Shown in pieces: positions 33,404 through 40,725 of a stretch of DNA of 42,666 nucleotides. A model generated the notes under the pieces. The model searched no databases and was not told the DNA's origin. It saw only the letters and a list, made by a program, of their open reading frames with translations. Source of the DNA: Gemmatimonadaceae bacterium (GTDB taxonomy: Bacteria; Gemmatimonadota; Gemmatimonadetes; Gemmatimonadales; Gemmatimonadaceae); assembly GCA_025449955.1 (NCBI GenBank), contig JANWIK010000220.1, positions 1 to 42,666 on the forward strand. Direction: 5' to 3'. Numbering within the stretch: the stretch's first letter is position 1; each line of letters opens with the position of its first letter. Position numbers and translations under genes: made by a program.

Positions 33404-34630
33404 GTGCGCCTTGTTCATTTAGCCGACTTACACCTCGGCTTCCGGCAGTACCATCGCCTCACGCCCGACGGCATCAACCAGCGCGAGGCGGACGTCGCGC
33501 TGGTGTTCCGCCGTGCGATCGACAAGGTGGTCGCGTTGCGCCCGGAGGTGGTGCTCATCGCGGGCGACGTGTTCCACACGGTGCGTCCGATGAACGCGGC
33601 GATCATCGAGGCGTTCACGCAGTTGCAGCGCCTCAAGCTCGAGCTGCCGCGGAGCGCGATCGTGATGGTCGCCGGCAACCACGACCGGCCGCGCGCCACC
33701 GAGACCGGCTGCATCCTCGACCTGTTCGCGCGCATCGGCGTCGAGGTGGCGGCCAACGGGTTGAGGCAAATCCGGTTGGGGACGCATGACATGTCGGTGC
33801 TCGCGGTGCCCGACCTTCCGGCCGGCGCGCCGCCCTTGACGCGGGAACAGCTCGAGCCTGACCCCAGCGCGCGATACAACGTGCTGGTGATGCACGCCGA
33901 CGTCGAGGGCATGCTGCCGCCTAACCTGGTGTATCCGGATCGTCCATCGTCGCCGGTGCCGGTGTCGGCGATCGGGCCGGAGCGCTGGACGTACGTTGCG
34001 TTAGGCCACTATCACGTGCATAAGAAGATGGCGCCCAACATGTACTACTGCGGCTCGCTCGAGTATCTGCCGCCCAACATGTGGAGCGAGATGCACGAGG
34101 AGCGCGCGACCGGCGTGCCGGGCAAGGGCTTCATCGAATACGATCTCGACGCCGGCACGCACCGCTTTCATCCGATCGCCGGCGCCCGGCGGTTGGCCGA
34201 CCTCGCGCCGATCGCGGCGCGCGGGCTGGCGGCGGCGGATGTGGATGCGGCGATTCGCGAGCGGGTGGACGCGTGCGACGGCGGCATCGACGATCGGGTG
34301 GCGCGGCTCGTGGTGCGCGACGTGCCGCGGCACGTGGTGCGCGAGCTGGATCACCGGGCCTTGCGCGAGTACAAGCGCCGCGCGCTGCACTTCCACCTGG
34401 ACGCGCGCAAGCCGGACACCGTTCGCCTAACGCTGATCCCGGCCGGCGGCCGGCGCGCCACGCTGCGCGAGATCGTCGAGACGTACCTCTCGCGCCGCCC
34501 GCTGGACGCCGATCTCGACCGCGCCGCCCTGGTGTCGTTAGGCCTCGAATATCTCGACGCCGCCGACGTGGCGTCGGAGCAGGCGTGGGCGGCCGCCGCC
34601 GCCGGACCCGTCGCCGACGGCCCGCGCTAG
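33404..34630 (+). CDS. sbcD: SbcD/Mre11-type DNA repair exonuclease
   Basis: Nuclease subunit of the SbcCD hairpin/double-strand-end processing complex. The 408-residue product has the metallophosphatase motifs in order: DLHLG (8-12), AGDVFH, GNHD, and GHYHVHK, with HADVEG between. The start is set at GTG 33404 (VRLVHLADLHLG); TTG 33398 is equally in frame, and the longer frame from 33284 overlaps the upstream gene. Its TAG stop shares its last base with the sbcC GTG (34628-34632). The C-terminal part (about 270-408) is an SbcC-docking/capping region and is Arg/Ala-rich. Confidence 0.94.
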   Translation: MRLVHLADLHLGFRQYHRLTPDGINQREADVALVFRRAIDKVVALRPEVVLIAGDVFHTVRPMNAAIIEAFTQLQRLKLELPRSAIVMVAGNHDRPRATETGCILDLFARIGVEVAANGLRQIRLGTHDMSVLAVPDLPAGAPPLTREQLEPDPSARYNVLVMHADVEGMLPPNLVYPDRPSSPVPVSAIGPERWTYVALGHYHVHKKMAPNMYYCGSLEYLPPNMWSEMHEERATGVPGKGFIEYDLDAGTHRFHPIAGARRLADLAPIAARGLAAADVDAAIRERVDACDGGIDDRVARLVVRDVPRHVVRELDHRALREYKRRALHFHLDARKPDTVRLTLIPAGGRRATLREIVETYLSRRPLDADLDRAALVSLGLEYLDAADVASEQAWAAAAAGPVADGPR

Positions 34631-37092
34631 TGCGTCTCAATCGCATCACCCTCGCCAACTTCCGCCAGCACGCGGACACCCGGGTCGACTTCGACGCCGG
34701 GCTGACGGGGATCATCGGGCCTAACGGATCGGGCAAGACCACGATCCTCGAAGCGCTGGCGTGGGCGATCTACGGCACGCCCGCGGCGCGCGGGACGCGC
34801 GAGTCGATTCGCTTCACGCGCGCGGCGCCGCGGGCCACGGTGCGCGTCGAGCTCGATTTCGAGCTTGCGGGCCACCGCTACCGCGTCGTCCGCGGCCTCA
34901 CGAACGCCGAGCTCTATCTGGACGGCGCGGCGACGCCGATCGCCAACTCGATCAGCGGCGTCACCGACATCCTCACGCGCAAAATCGGCATGACGCGCGA
35001 GGAATTCTTCAACACGTACTTCACGGGACAGAAGGACCTCAGCGTGATGGCGGCCATGAAGCCGGCCGAGCGCGCGCAGTTCCTGTCCCACGTGCTGGGC
35101 TACGAGCGGTTGCGCGATGCGCAGCGAATCGCCCGCACGCATCTCACCGAGCTCCGCTCCCAAATCCTCGGCATCCAGCAGGGGATGCCGGACGCCGAGG
35201 TCGTTGGGCGGCAGCTCGACGACGCGCGGCGCAGGCTCGCGTCGACGGGCCAAGCGGCGCGGGCGGCGCGCGATGCGCGCGAGCGCGCGCAGGCGGCCAT
35301 GGAGCGCGTGCGTCCGCGGTGGGAATTGGTGCAGCGCGAGCGGGAGGCCTTGCAGGCCCTGGTGGCGGAGCTGCGCGGCGCGGAAGGCGAGGAAGCGGGC
35401 CTGGCGCGCGACGCCGAGCGCCTGGCCCGCGAGTTAGGCGGGATCGCCCAAGCGAAAGCCGAGCGTGACGCGCTTGCGGTCGAGCTCCTGCCGTACGCGG
35501 CCCTGCACGCCGAGTTCCAGCACCTCGAGGTGCTGGCGCGCGACGATGGCCGCCGCCAATCGCTCACGGCGTCGCGCGCGCTGCTCGACGATGAGTTAGG
35601 CAAGCTGCTCGAGCGCCGGGCGAAAATCGAAACGGCGCCGCGCCTCGAGGAAGAGGCGACGCTCGCGTTGCGCGAGAAGCGGTCGACGCTCGACGAGGTG
35701 GATGGCCGCGTCGAAGCGCGCCGCACCGAATGGGTGCGCGATCGCCAGGAAGCCGAGACCAAGCGCCAGGCGCTGCGCGACCAATACGCGGAGCTCAAGC
35801 AGCAGCGCGATCGCCTGGCCGCCGCCGGCGAGGACGGCGCGTGCCCGACGTGCGCGCGTCCGCTCAAAGGCACGCTGCGCACGGTGCTCGAGCTGCTGGA
35901 CAGCCAGCTGGAAACCGTGTTGGTCGACGGCAACTACTTCAAGGGCCGGATGGAGCAGCTGCTCGAAATGCCGGCCGACCTGCGCGAGATGGATGAGGCG
36001 CGGCGCGAGCTCACGGACGAGGTGAAGGCGCTCGAGCGGCGCGTGTTCAAGGTGCAACACGCCGTGCAGGAGCTGGCTCAGTTAGGCGGCGAGATCGCGG
36101 CCAAGGGCGATCGCATCGCGTCGCTGGCCAGCGAGCTCGAAACGATACCGGCCGGATACGACGGCGCGCGCCACGATCGCGTCCGCCGCGAGCTCGACCG
36201 CCTCCTGCCGCTCGATGCCAAGGCGACGCGGCTGAGCGCGCAGATCGAGCGCGAGCCGGCGCTGCTCCGCGAGCGCGCCCAACTGCACGACGCCGACGCC
36301 GCGCTCCGTGCGCGCGTGAGCGATTTGCGCACGCGCCACGCCGCGCTCTCGGTGTCGGAGCAGCATTTCGCCGCGATGCGCGACGAACACGCGCGCGCGG
36401 CCGACGAGCTCCGCGCCGCCGAGCTCACGGCGGCGACGACGGAGAGCGAGCTCGCATCCGCCGAGATGGCCGACGCGCAGGCGCGCCTCGCGGCCGCCGA
36501 GCTCGAGGAGCGCCAGCGTCTGTTAGGCCAACTCGCGGTCCGCAAGCACGTGCACGAGGAGCTCGATCGCGCCTACAACGATCTGCGCAATGACCTCAAT
36601 TTCCAGCTGCGGCCCGAGCTGTCGGAGCTGGCGAGCGGGTTCCTCAACGATCTCACCGCCGGCCGCTACACCGAGCTCGAGCTCGACGACAACTACAACG
36701 TGGTCGTGCTCGAGGACGCGGTGCCCAAGCCGGTGATATCGGGCGGCGAAGAAGACCTGGCCAATCTCGTGCTGCGTCTCGCGATCTCGCAGATGATCGC
36801 CGAGCGGTCGGGGCAGCCGTTCTCGCTCCTCGTGCTCGACGAGATCTTCGGCTCTCTCGATGACGCGCACCGCGCCAGCGTCCTCGAGCTGCTGCGCGGG
36901 CTGCACGACCGGTTCGAGCAGGTGATTCTCATCACGCACGTCGAGTCGGTGCGCGACATGCTCGACCAGGTGGTCACGGTGCGGTACGACGCCTCGACCG
37001 GCGCGTCTGTCGTTAGGCGGGACGACCGGCCGGCGCTCGACGGCGACGACCTCAAAGCGCCGGAGCTCGCGGCGGCGGGAGCGGCGGGCTGA
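34630..37092 (+). CDS. sbcC: SbcC/Rad50-type DNA repair ATPase
   Basis: ATPase/coiled-coil partner of SbcD, 820 residues. Walker A GPNGSGKT (30-37); long coiled coils (about 180-400 and 430-660) around a zinc hook CPTC (C405, C408); C-terminal signature ISGGEEDLANL (703-713), Walker B LLVLDEIFGSLDD and switch His in ILITHVES. Starts at GTG overlapping the sbcD stop. A frame open back to 34081 is noise inside sbcD. Eight GTTAGGC-type heptamers occur within it from 34719 to 37018 (one at the Walker A), with four more in sbcD. Confidence 0.96.
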   Translation: MRLNRITLANFRQHADTRVDFDAGLTGIIGPNGSGKTTILEALAWAIYGTPAARGTRESIRFTRAAPRATVRVELDFELAGHRYRVVRGLTNAELYLDGAATPIANSISGVTDILTRKIGMTREEFFNTYFTGQKDLSVMAAMKPAERAQFLSHVLGYERLRDAQRIARTHLTELRSQILGIQQGMPDAEVVGRQLDDARRRLASTGQAARAARDARERAQAAMERVRPRWELVQREREALQALVAELRGAEGEEAGLARDAERLARELGGIAQAKAERDALAVELLPYAALHAEFQHLEVLARDDGRRQSLTASRALLDDELGKLLERRAKIETAPRLEEEATLALREKRSTLDEVDGRVEARRTEWVRDRQEAETKRQALRDQYAELKQQRDRLAAAGEDGACPTCARPLKGTLRTVLELLDSQLETVLVDGNYFKGRMEQLLEMPADLREMDEARRELTDEVKALERRVFKVQHAVQELAQLGGEIAAKGDRIASLASELETIPAGYDGARHDRVRRELDRLLPLDAKATRLSAQIEREPALLRERAQLHDADAALRARVSDLRTRHAALSVSEQHFAAMRDEHARAADELRAAELTAATTESELASAEMADAQARLAAAELEERQRLLGQLAVRKHVHEELDRAYNDLRNDLNFQLRPELSELASGFLNDLTAGRYTELELDDNYNVVVLEDAVPKPVISGGEEDLANLVLRLAISQMIAERSGQPFSLLVLDEIFGSLDDAHRASVLELLRGLHDRFEQVILITHVESVRDMLDQVVTVRYDASTGASVVRRDDRPALDGDDLKAPELAAAGAAG

Positions 37093-38066
37093 TGGCCGTG
37101 GCGCGGTCGTGGCGCACGGGGCACCACCCCGATGGCCCGCAGCGGGCGCGCGTGGAAGACATCCCCGCGCTCAACCAGGTGTTCAGCGACAGCTTCACCG
37201 AGCGCTATCGCCGCGACGGCATGGTGGGCGTGCGCGTGCCGTACCTCAATCCGCTCATCTGGCGCTACGCGATCGAGGATGCCGGCGCGGGCGCGCTCTT
37301 GTGGCGCGACGAGCGCGGCGAGATCGTGGCCTTCAACGTCGTGCACTGCTCGGGCAGCGAAGGATGGATGGGCCCGTTAGCCGTGAGGCCGGAGAGCCAG
37401 GCCGGCGGTGTGGGGAAGGAAATCGTGCGGGCGGGGATCGCGAGCCTGGAGCGCGCGCGGGCGTCGACGATCGGCCTCGAAACCATGCCGCGCACCATGG
37501 ACAACATCGGCTTCTACTCGTCGCTCGGCTTCGTGCCCGGCCGGCTCACGATCACGATCACGCTCGACGGCGCGCACGCCGAGCACGCGCCGGTTCTGTT
37601 AGGCAGGTTGAGCACGGGCGACCAGCACGATGCGTTAGGCGAATGCCGAGAGCTGGTGGACGGCCTGCTGCCGGGCTACGACTTCACGCGCGAGCTGGTG
37701 CTCACCGAGGAGCTGGGCCTGGGCGACACGGTGTTGTTCCGCGCCGGCGGACGGTTGGGCGGATTCGCCCTGTGTCACACCGCGCCGTTGGTCGAAGGCC
37801 GCTCGCGCGAGGAGACGCGCGTGCTCAAGCTCGTGCTCGGGCCGGGCGCCGATCTGGGCGCGGCGGCGATCGCGCTGGCCGATTACGCGCGGCGCAGCGG
37901 CACGCGCCGCGTGGCCTTCCGCTCGCAGACCGACTATCTCCGCGCCTACCGCGCGCTGATCGCGTTAGGCGGACGCGTGCGGTGGACCGATCTCCGCATG
38001 ACCCTCGCCGAGCATCCCGAGCCCGTCGCCGCCGAGGGCGTGGTGTGGAGCAACTGGGAGATCTAA
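37092..38066 (+). CDS. Tandem GNAT-type acetyltransferase
   Basis: Product of 324 residues. The N-terminal GNAT domain (about 18-160) has RVEDIPALNQVF, PLAVRPESQAGGVGKEIVRAGI (the acetyl-CoA-binding Q/R-x-x-G-x-G/A loop is recognisable as QAGGVGKE) and NIGFYSSLGFVPG; the C-terminal half (about 185-320) looks like a degenerate second GNAT domain. Starts at ATG 37092 overlapping the sbcC TGA by one base, so it belongs to the sbcD-sbcC transcript; whether it acts on DNA-repair proteins or another substrate is unknown. Ends SNWEI. Confidence 0.85.
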   Translation: MAVARSWRTGHHPDGPQRARVEDIPALNQVFSDSFTERYRRDGMVGVRVPYLNPLIWRYAIEDAGAGALLWRDERGEIVAFNVVHCSGSEGWMGPLAVRPESQAGGVGKEIVRAGIASLERARASTIGLETMPRTMDNIGFYSSLGFVPGRLTITITLDGAHAEHAPVLLGRLSTGDQHDALGECRELVDGLLPGYDFTRELVLTEELGLGDTVLFRAGGRLGGFALCHTAPLVEGRSREETRVLKLVLGPGADLGAAAIALADYARRSGTRRVAFRSQTDYLRAYRALIALGGRVRWTDLRMTLAEHPEPVAAEGVVWSNWEI

Positions 38067-38076
38067 GCGCCTAACT

Positions 38077-38126
38077 GACGAGCCGCAGCCGCCACGCCGG
38101 TCCCGAATTTCTGTGGCGGACTCGTC
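38077..38126 (+). terminator. Imperfect hairpin after the sbcDC-GNAT operon
   Basis: GACGAG (38077-38082) pairs with CTCGTC (38121-38126) and CCGCCAC (38089-38095) with GTGGCGG (38113-38119), separated by a six-base bulge on one side and one base on the other. It lies just past the GNAT stop and could end this transcript. Weak evidence. The rest of the 190-base gap up to 38256 holds only a GAGGA ribosome site near 38243. Confidence 0.35.
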
Positions 38127-38256
38127 GGCAGCGGCCGCCGCATCGCGGGTTGCGCAAGCGTTTGCTGAGAGAGACGGCGCTCGCCCTGCGTCACACAGGT
38201 GCAAGGCCGAGTCGCCGACACACCCCGCCCACGCTCTCTCATCGAGGAACCGGGCA

Positions 38257-39564
38257 ATGCGAACCAAAGGAATCAGTCGTCTCTCTCTCCCGATCGGATC
38301 CGCCGCACTGGCGACGCTCGCCGTGCTCGCTGCGTGCGGCGGACTCGACAGCCCAACCGCGCCGCGCGTCATCACGCCGGCACTCACCGCACCGGTCGCG
38401 CTCGCCGGTGGTTCCTTGACCGTCTCCTACTGTGCGTCTCAAGCGCCAATCTGGGCGGCGTCGCAAGATGGCGCGGGCGCGTGGAAGCGCGTCCTTCCCA
38501 CGAGCGCGAACACATTCGTCTTCACCTTCGCGACCGGCAAAGGCGGGGTAGCCACCGTCGCCAAGTCCGGAACCGGTTTCCGCCTCGACGTCGTGTTCGC
38601 GACGCTCGCGGACTTCGGAGGCCAGACGAGAGCAACCAACCTCGGCTGCTCCGGCACGAAGGTGGTGAAGGGCTCCGTTGCGCACGTCGCCGCCGGGCAA
38701 ATCGCGACCATCGACCTCGGCACGGCCGCGGCGCTCGTGTTCGGAGGCGGTCCCACAGCGTTCACATTGAACAGCGTTCAGGCCGGGCCGCGGGATCTGA
38801 TCGCCACGCGCGGCAGCACGACGCTAGCGATCAACAGCATCATCATCCGCCGTTCGCTCAATCCGACAACCGGATCGACGCTGCCCGTTCTCGACTTCAG
38901 CTCGTCGGCAGCATTTGCGCCGGCTTCCGCGCACGCGACCGTGACGGGCGTTCCGAGTGGCGCCAGGGCCGCTCTCGCCGTGCTCTTCTTCAGTCCGCGC
39001 GGCACCGGAGCCGCTCTCTTCGGCGCAAACTCCTTTACCGGCGGGTCGCAACCCTACGTCGCGATCCCAACCGCCAAGTTGTTGACCGGCGAGTTGCAGC
39101 TGCTGTCGGCAACCACGGCACCGACCGCGACCACCAGCAGGAACACGGGCGTGTGGATCAAGACCATCACCAACCGCGCGCTCGCCTTTGGTCCGGCGCT
39201 GTCACCGGGCGTGGTCTCCTCGGCCGCCAGCACGCCGTACTACCGTCCGCGTATCAAAGTTCTGTCGCAGACCCAGTACAACAAAGGCATCTCGGTGAGC
39301 TTCAATCAGGCGTCGGTCAATCGCACCGCGTCGATCTTCGCCACGGCCGCGTACTTTGGAACCGCGCCGGCAACGTGGGACGTGTCGCTCCCGGACTTGC
39401 ACGCGGTCACCGGGTTCCTCACCACGTGGGCGCTGAAGACCAGTCAACTGACCAAGTGGAATCTCCAGGGTTTCGGCGGCACGCTGCCGTTCTTCTCCGC
39501 CAGTCCGGCGGATGGCAGCACCTTCCTGAGCGCATTCAACTCGGGCTCGCTCACTTCGCATTGA
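38257..39564 (+). CDS. Lipoprotein, unknown function
   Basis: Product of 435 residues from ATG 38257, with GAGGA about nine bases upstream. MRTKGISRLSLP is followed by a hydrophobic core and lipobox LAAC (C27), then a Pro/Thr/Ala-rich linker. The mature protein is Ala/Thr/Ser/Gly-rich with strand-like segments (SANTFVFTFATGKGGVATVAKSGTG; TSRNTGVWIKTITNRALAFG) and resembles a secreted beta-sandwich or adhesion-type protein. No family recognised. A long frame on the same strand in another phase (38199-39971) is a shadow. It contains no GTTAGGC heptamer, unlike the genes on its left. Confidence 0.8.
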   Translation: MRTKGISRLSLPIGSAALATLAVLAACGGLDSPTAPRVITPALTAPVALAGGSLTVSYCASQAPIWAASQDGAGAWKRVLPTSANTFVFTFATGKGGVATVAKSGTGFRLDVVFATLADFGGQTRATNLGCSGTKVVKGSVAHVAAGQIATIDLGTAAALVFGGGPTAFTLNSVQAGPRDLIATRGSTTLAINSIIIRRSLNPTTGSTLPVLDFSSSAAFAPASAHATVTGVPSGARAALAVLFFSPRGTGAALFGANSFTGGSQPYVAIPTAKLLTGELQLLSATTAPTATTSRNTGVWIKTITNRALAFGPALSPGVVSSAASTPYYRPRIKVLSQTQYNKGISVSFNQASVNRTASIFATAAYFGTAPATWDVSLPDLHAVTGFLTTWALKTSQLTKWNLQGFGGTLPFFSASPADGSTFLSAFNSGSLTSH

Positions 39565-39576
39565 TTCCGCAGGCAG

Positions 39577-39610
39577 ACGCCGGCCTCCCGCAACATCGGG
39601 AGGCCGGCGT
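39577..39610. terminator. Strong hairpin between convergent genes
   Basis: ACGCCGGCCTCCCG (39577-39590), loop CAACAT, CGGGAGGCCGGCGT (39597-39610): fourteen perfect pairs, the most stable simple hairpin in the window. Located 12 bases after the lipoprotein stop and before the end of the convergent epimerase-like gene. Only TTG follows, no long T-run. Confidence 0.75.
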
Positions 39611-39661
39611 TGCCATCCGTGTGGCCCCAGCCAGCAGGCCTCCGTTAGGCGCCAGTGCGCA

Positions 39662-40705
39662 TCACCACATCGCGTTCCACGCGTCGCGCGCCGTGATGTT
39701 CCGCAAGTACGTCAGCTCTTCCGGCGCGAACGGCACCGGCACCAGGCCGAACGTGGCCCACACGCTCGAGTCGCCCACCGTGTTGTCGATGGCGAGCAGG
39801 TCGAGGAGGCTGGTCGTCACCGGCGGCCGCGGCAGCACGTGCTGCGCCGCGGCGATCACCGGGCGGAGCAGGAACACCGGCGCGGGAATCAGCACGCGTC
39901 GCGTGTGCATGGCCAGCAGCACGCGCTCGATCATCTGGCGGAGCGTCAGCGCCGCCGGGCCGCCCATCTGATACGTCTGCCTAACACTGTTAGGCCGGTC
40001 GAGCGCCAGGGCGATCACGCGCGCCACGTCGTCCACGAACACGGGCTGGAACCGCGCCGTGCCGCCGCCCGGGAGCGGATACACCAGCGGCGACAATCGC
40101 ACCAGCCGCGCGAGCACGGTCACGAATTCGTCTTCCGGTCCGAAGATCACCGAGGGGCGGAGCACCGTCCACGCGAGGTCACTCGCCATCACCGCATCCT
40201 GTGCCGCGCCCTTGCTGCGCAGAAACCGATACGGCGATGCGCTCGACGAGCCGTTCTGCGACATGTGCACGAACCGCCGCACGCCTTCCGCACGCGCCGC
40301 CTCGACCAACGCAATCGTCGCTCCGGTGTTCACATCCTCGTACGTCTCGTCGCGCCGCTCGATCGCGATCGCCGCGAGGTGCACGATCGCATCCACGCCG
40401 CGCACCGCGGCGCGCACAGTGTCGGAGCTCCGCAGATCGCCCAACACGATTTGCAACGGGATGCCGGCGAGCCGCTGTTCGGCTTTCGTCGGGCTGCGCA
40501 CGATGGCGCGAATCGTCCACCCTCGGCGCGCCAGCTCGCGGCAGGTGTGGCTGCCGACGAGACCCGCGGCTCCCGTCACGAGCACGACGCGGCGCCGAAC
40601 GGCGGTCGCGGCAGCAGGAGCGGGTTGCTCCTCGGCTTGCACGGCGGTTTGTTCCACCTGCGGCGATTGGGGCACCACGCCAACTTCAGTTCGAACGTCC
40701 TTCAT
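39662..40705 (-). CDS. NAD(P)-dependent epimerase/dehydratase-like protein (extended SDR)
   Basis: Product of 347 residues from ATG 40705, supported by GGAGGT about seven bases upstream. An unusual Glu/Gln/Pro/Ala-rich N-terminal tail (about 1-38) precedes the Rossmann VVLVTGAAGLVGSHTCREL. Then GDLRSSDTVRAAVRGVDAIVHLAA, an atypical SDR active site around FVHMSQNGSSSASPYRFLRSKGAAQDAV (an S...Y...K arrangement is present but not the canonical YxxxK), and a C-terminal part like complex I NDUFA9/NmrA-type proteins (PVFVDDVARVIALALD). Substrate unknown. Divergent from the transporter with only 20 bases between start codons. Confidence 0.87.
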   Translation of the reverse strand: MKDVRTEVGVVPQSPQVEQTAVQAEEQPAPAAATAVRRRVVLVTGAAGLVGSHTCRELARRGWTIRAIVRSPTKAEQRLAGIPLQIVLGDLRSSDTVRAAVRGVDAIVHLAAIAIERRDETYEDVNTGATIALVEAARAEGVRRFVHMSQNGSSSASPYRFLRSKGAAQDAVMASDLAWTVLRPSVIFGPEDEFVTVLARLVRLSPLVYPLPGGGTARFQPVFVDDVARVIALALDRPNSVRQTYQMGGPAALTLRQMIERVLLAMHTRRVLIPAPVFLLRPVIAAAQHVLPRPPVTTSLLDLLAIDNTVGDSSVWATFGLVPVPFAPEELTYLRNITARDAWNAMW

Positions 40706-40725
40706 CGGCCCACCTCCCTCGCACC

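Noticed and set aside
34081-34629. Extension of the SbcC frame into sbcD
   Set aside because: It is out of phase within sbcD; the GTG at 34630 gives the canonical Rad50/SbcC N-terminus.
38199-39971. 590-codon plus-strand frame across the lipoprotein gene
   Set aside because: Another phase of the lipoprotein gene, which has a signal peptide, ribosome site and following hairpin; the longer frame runs through the strong terminator.
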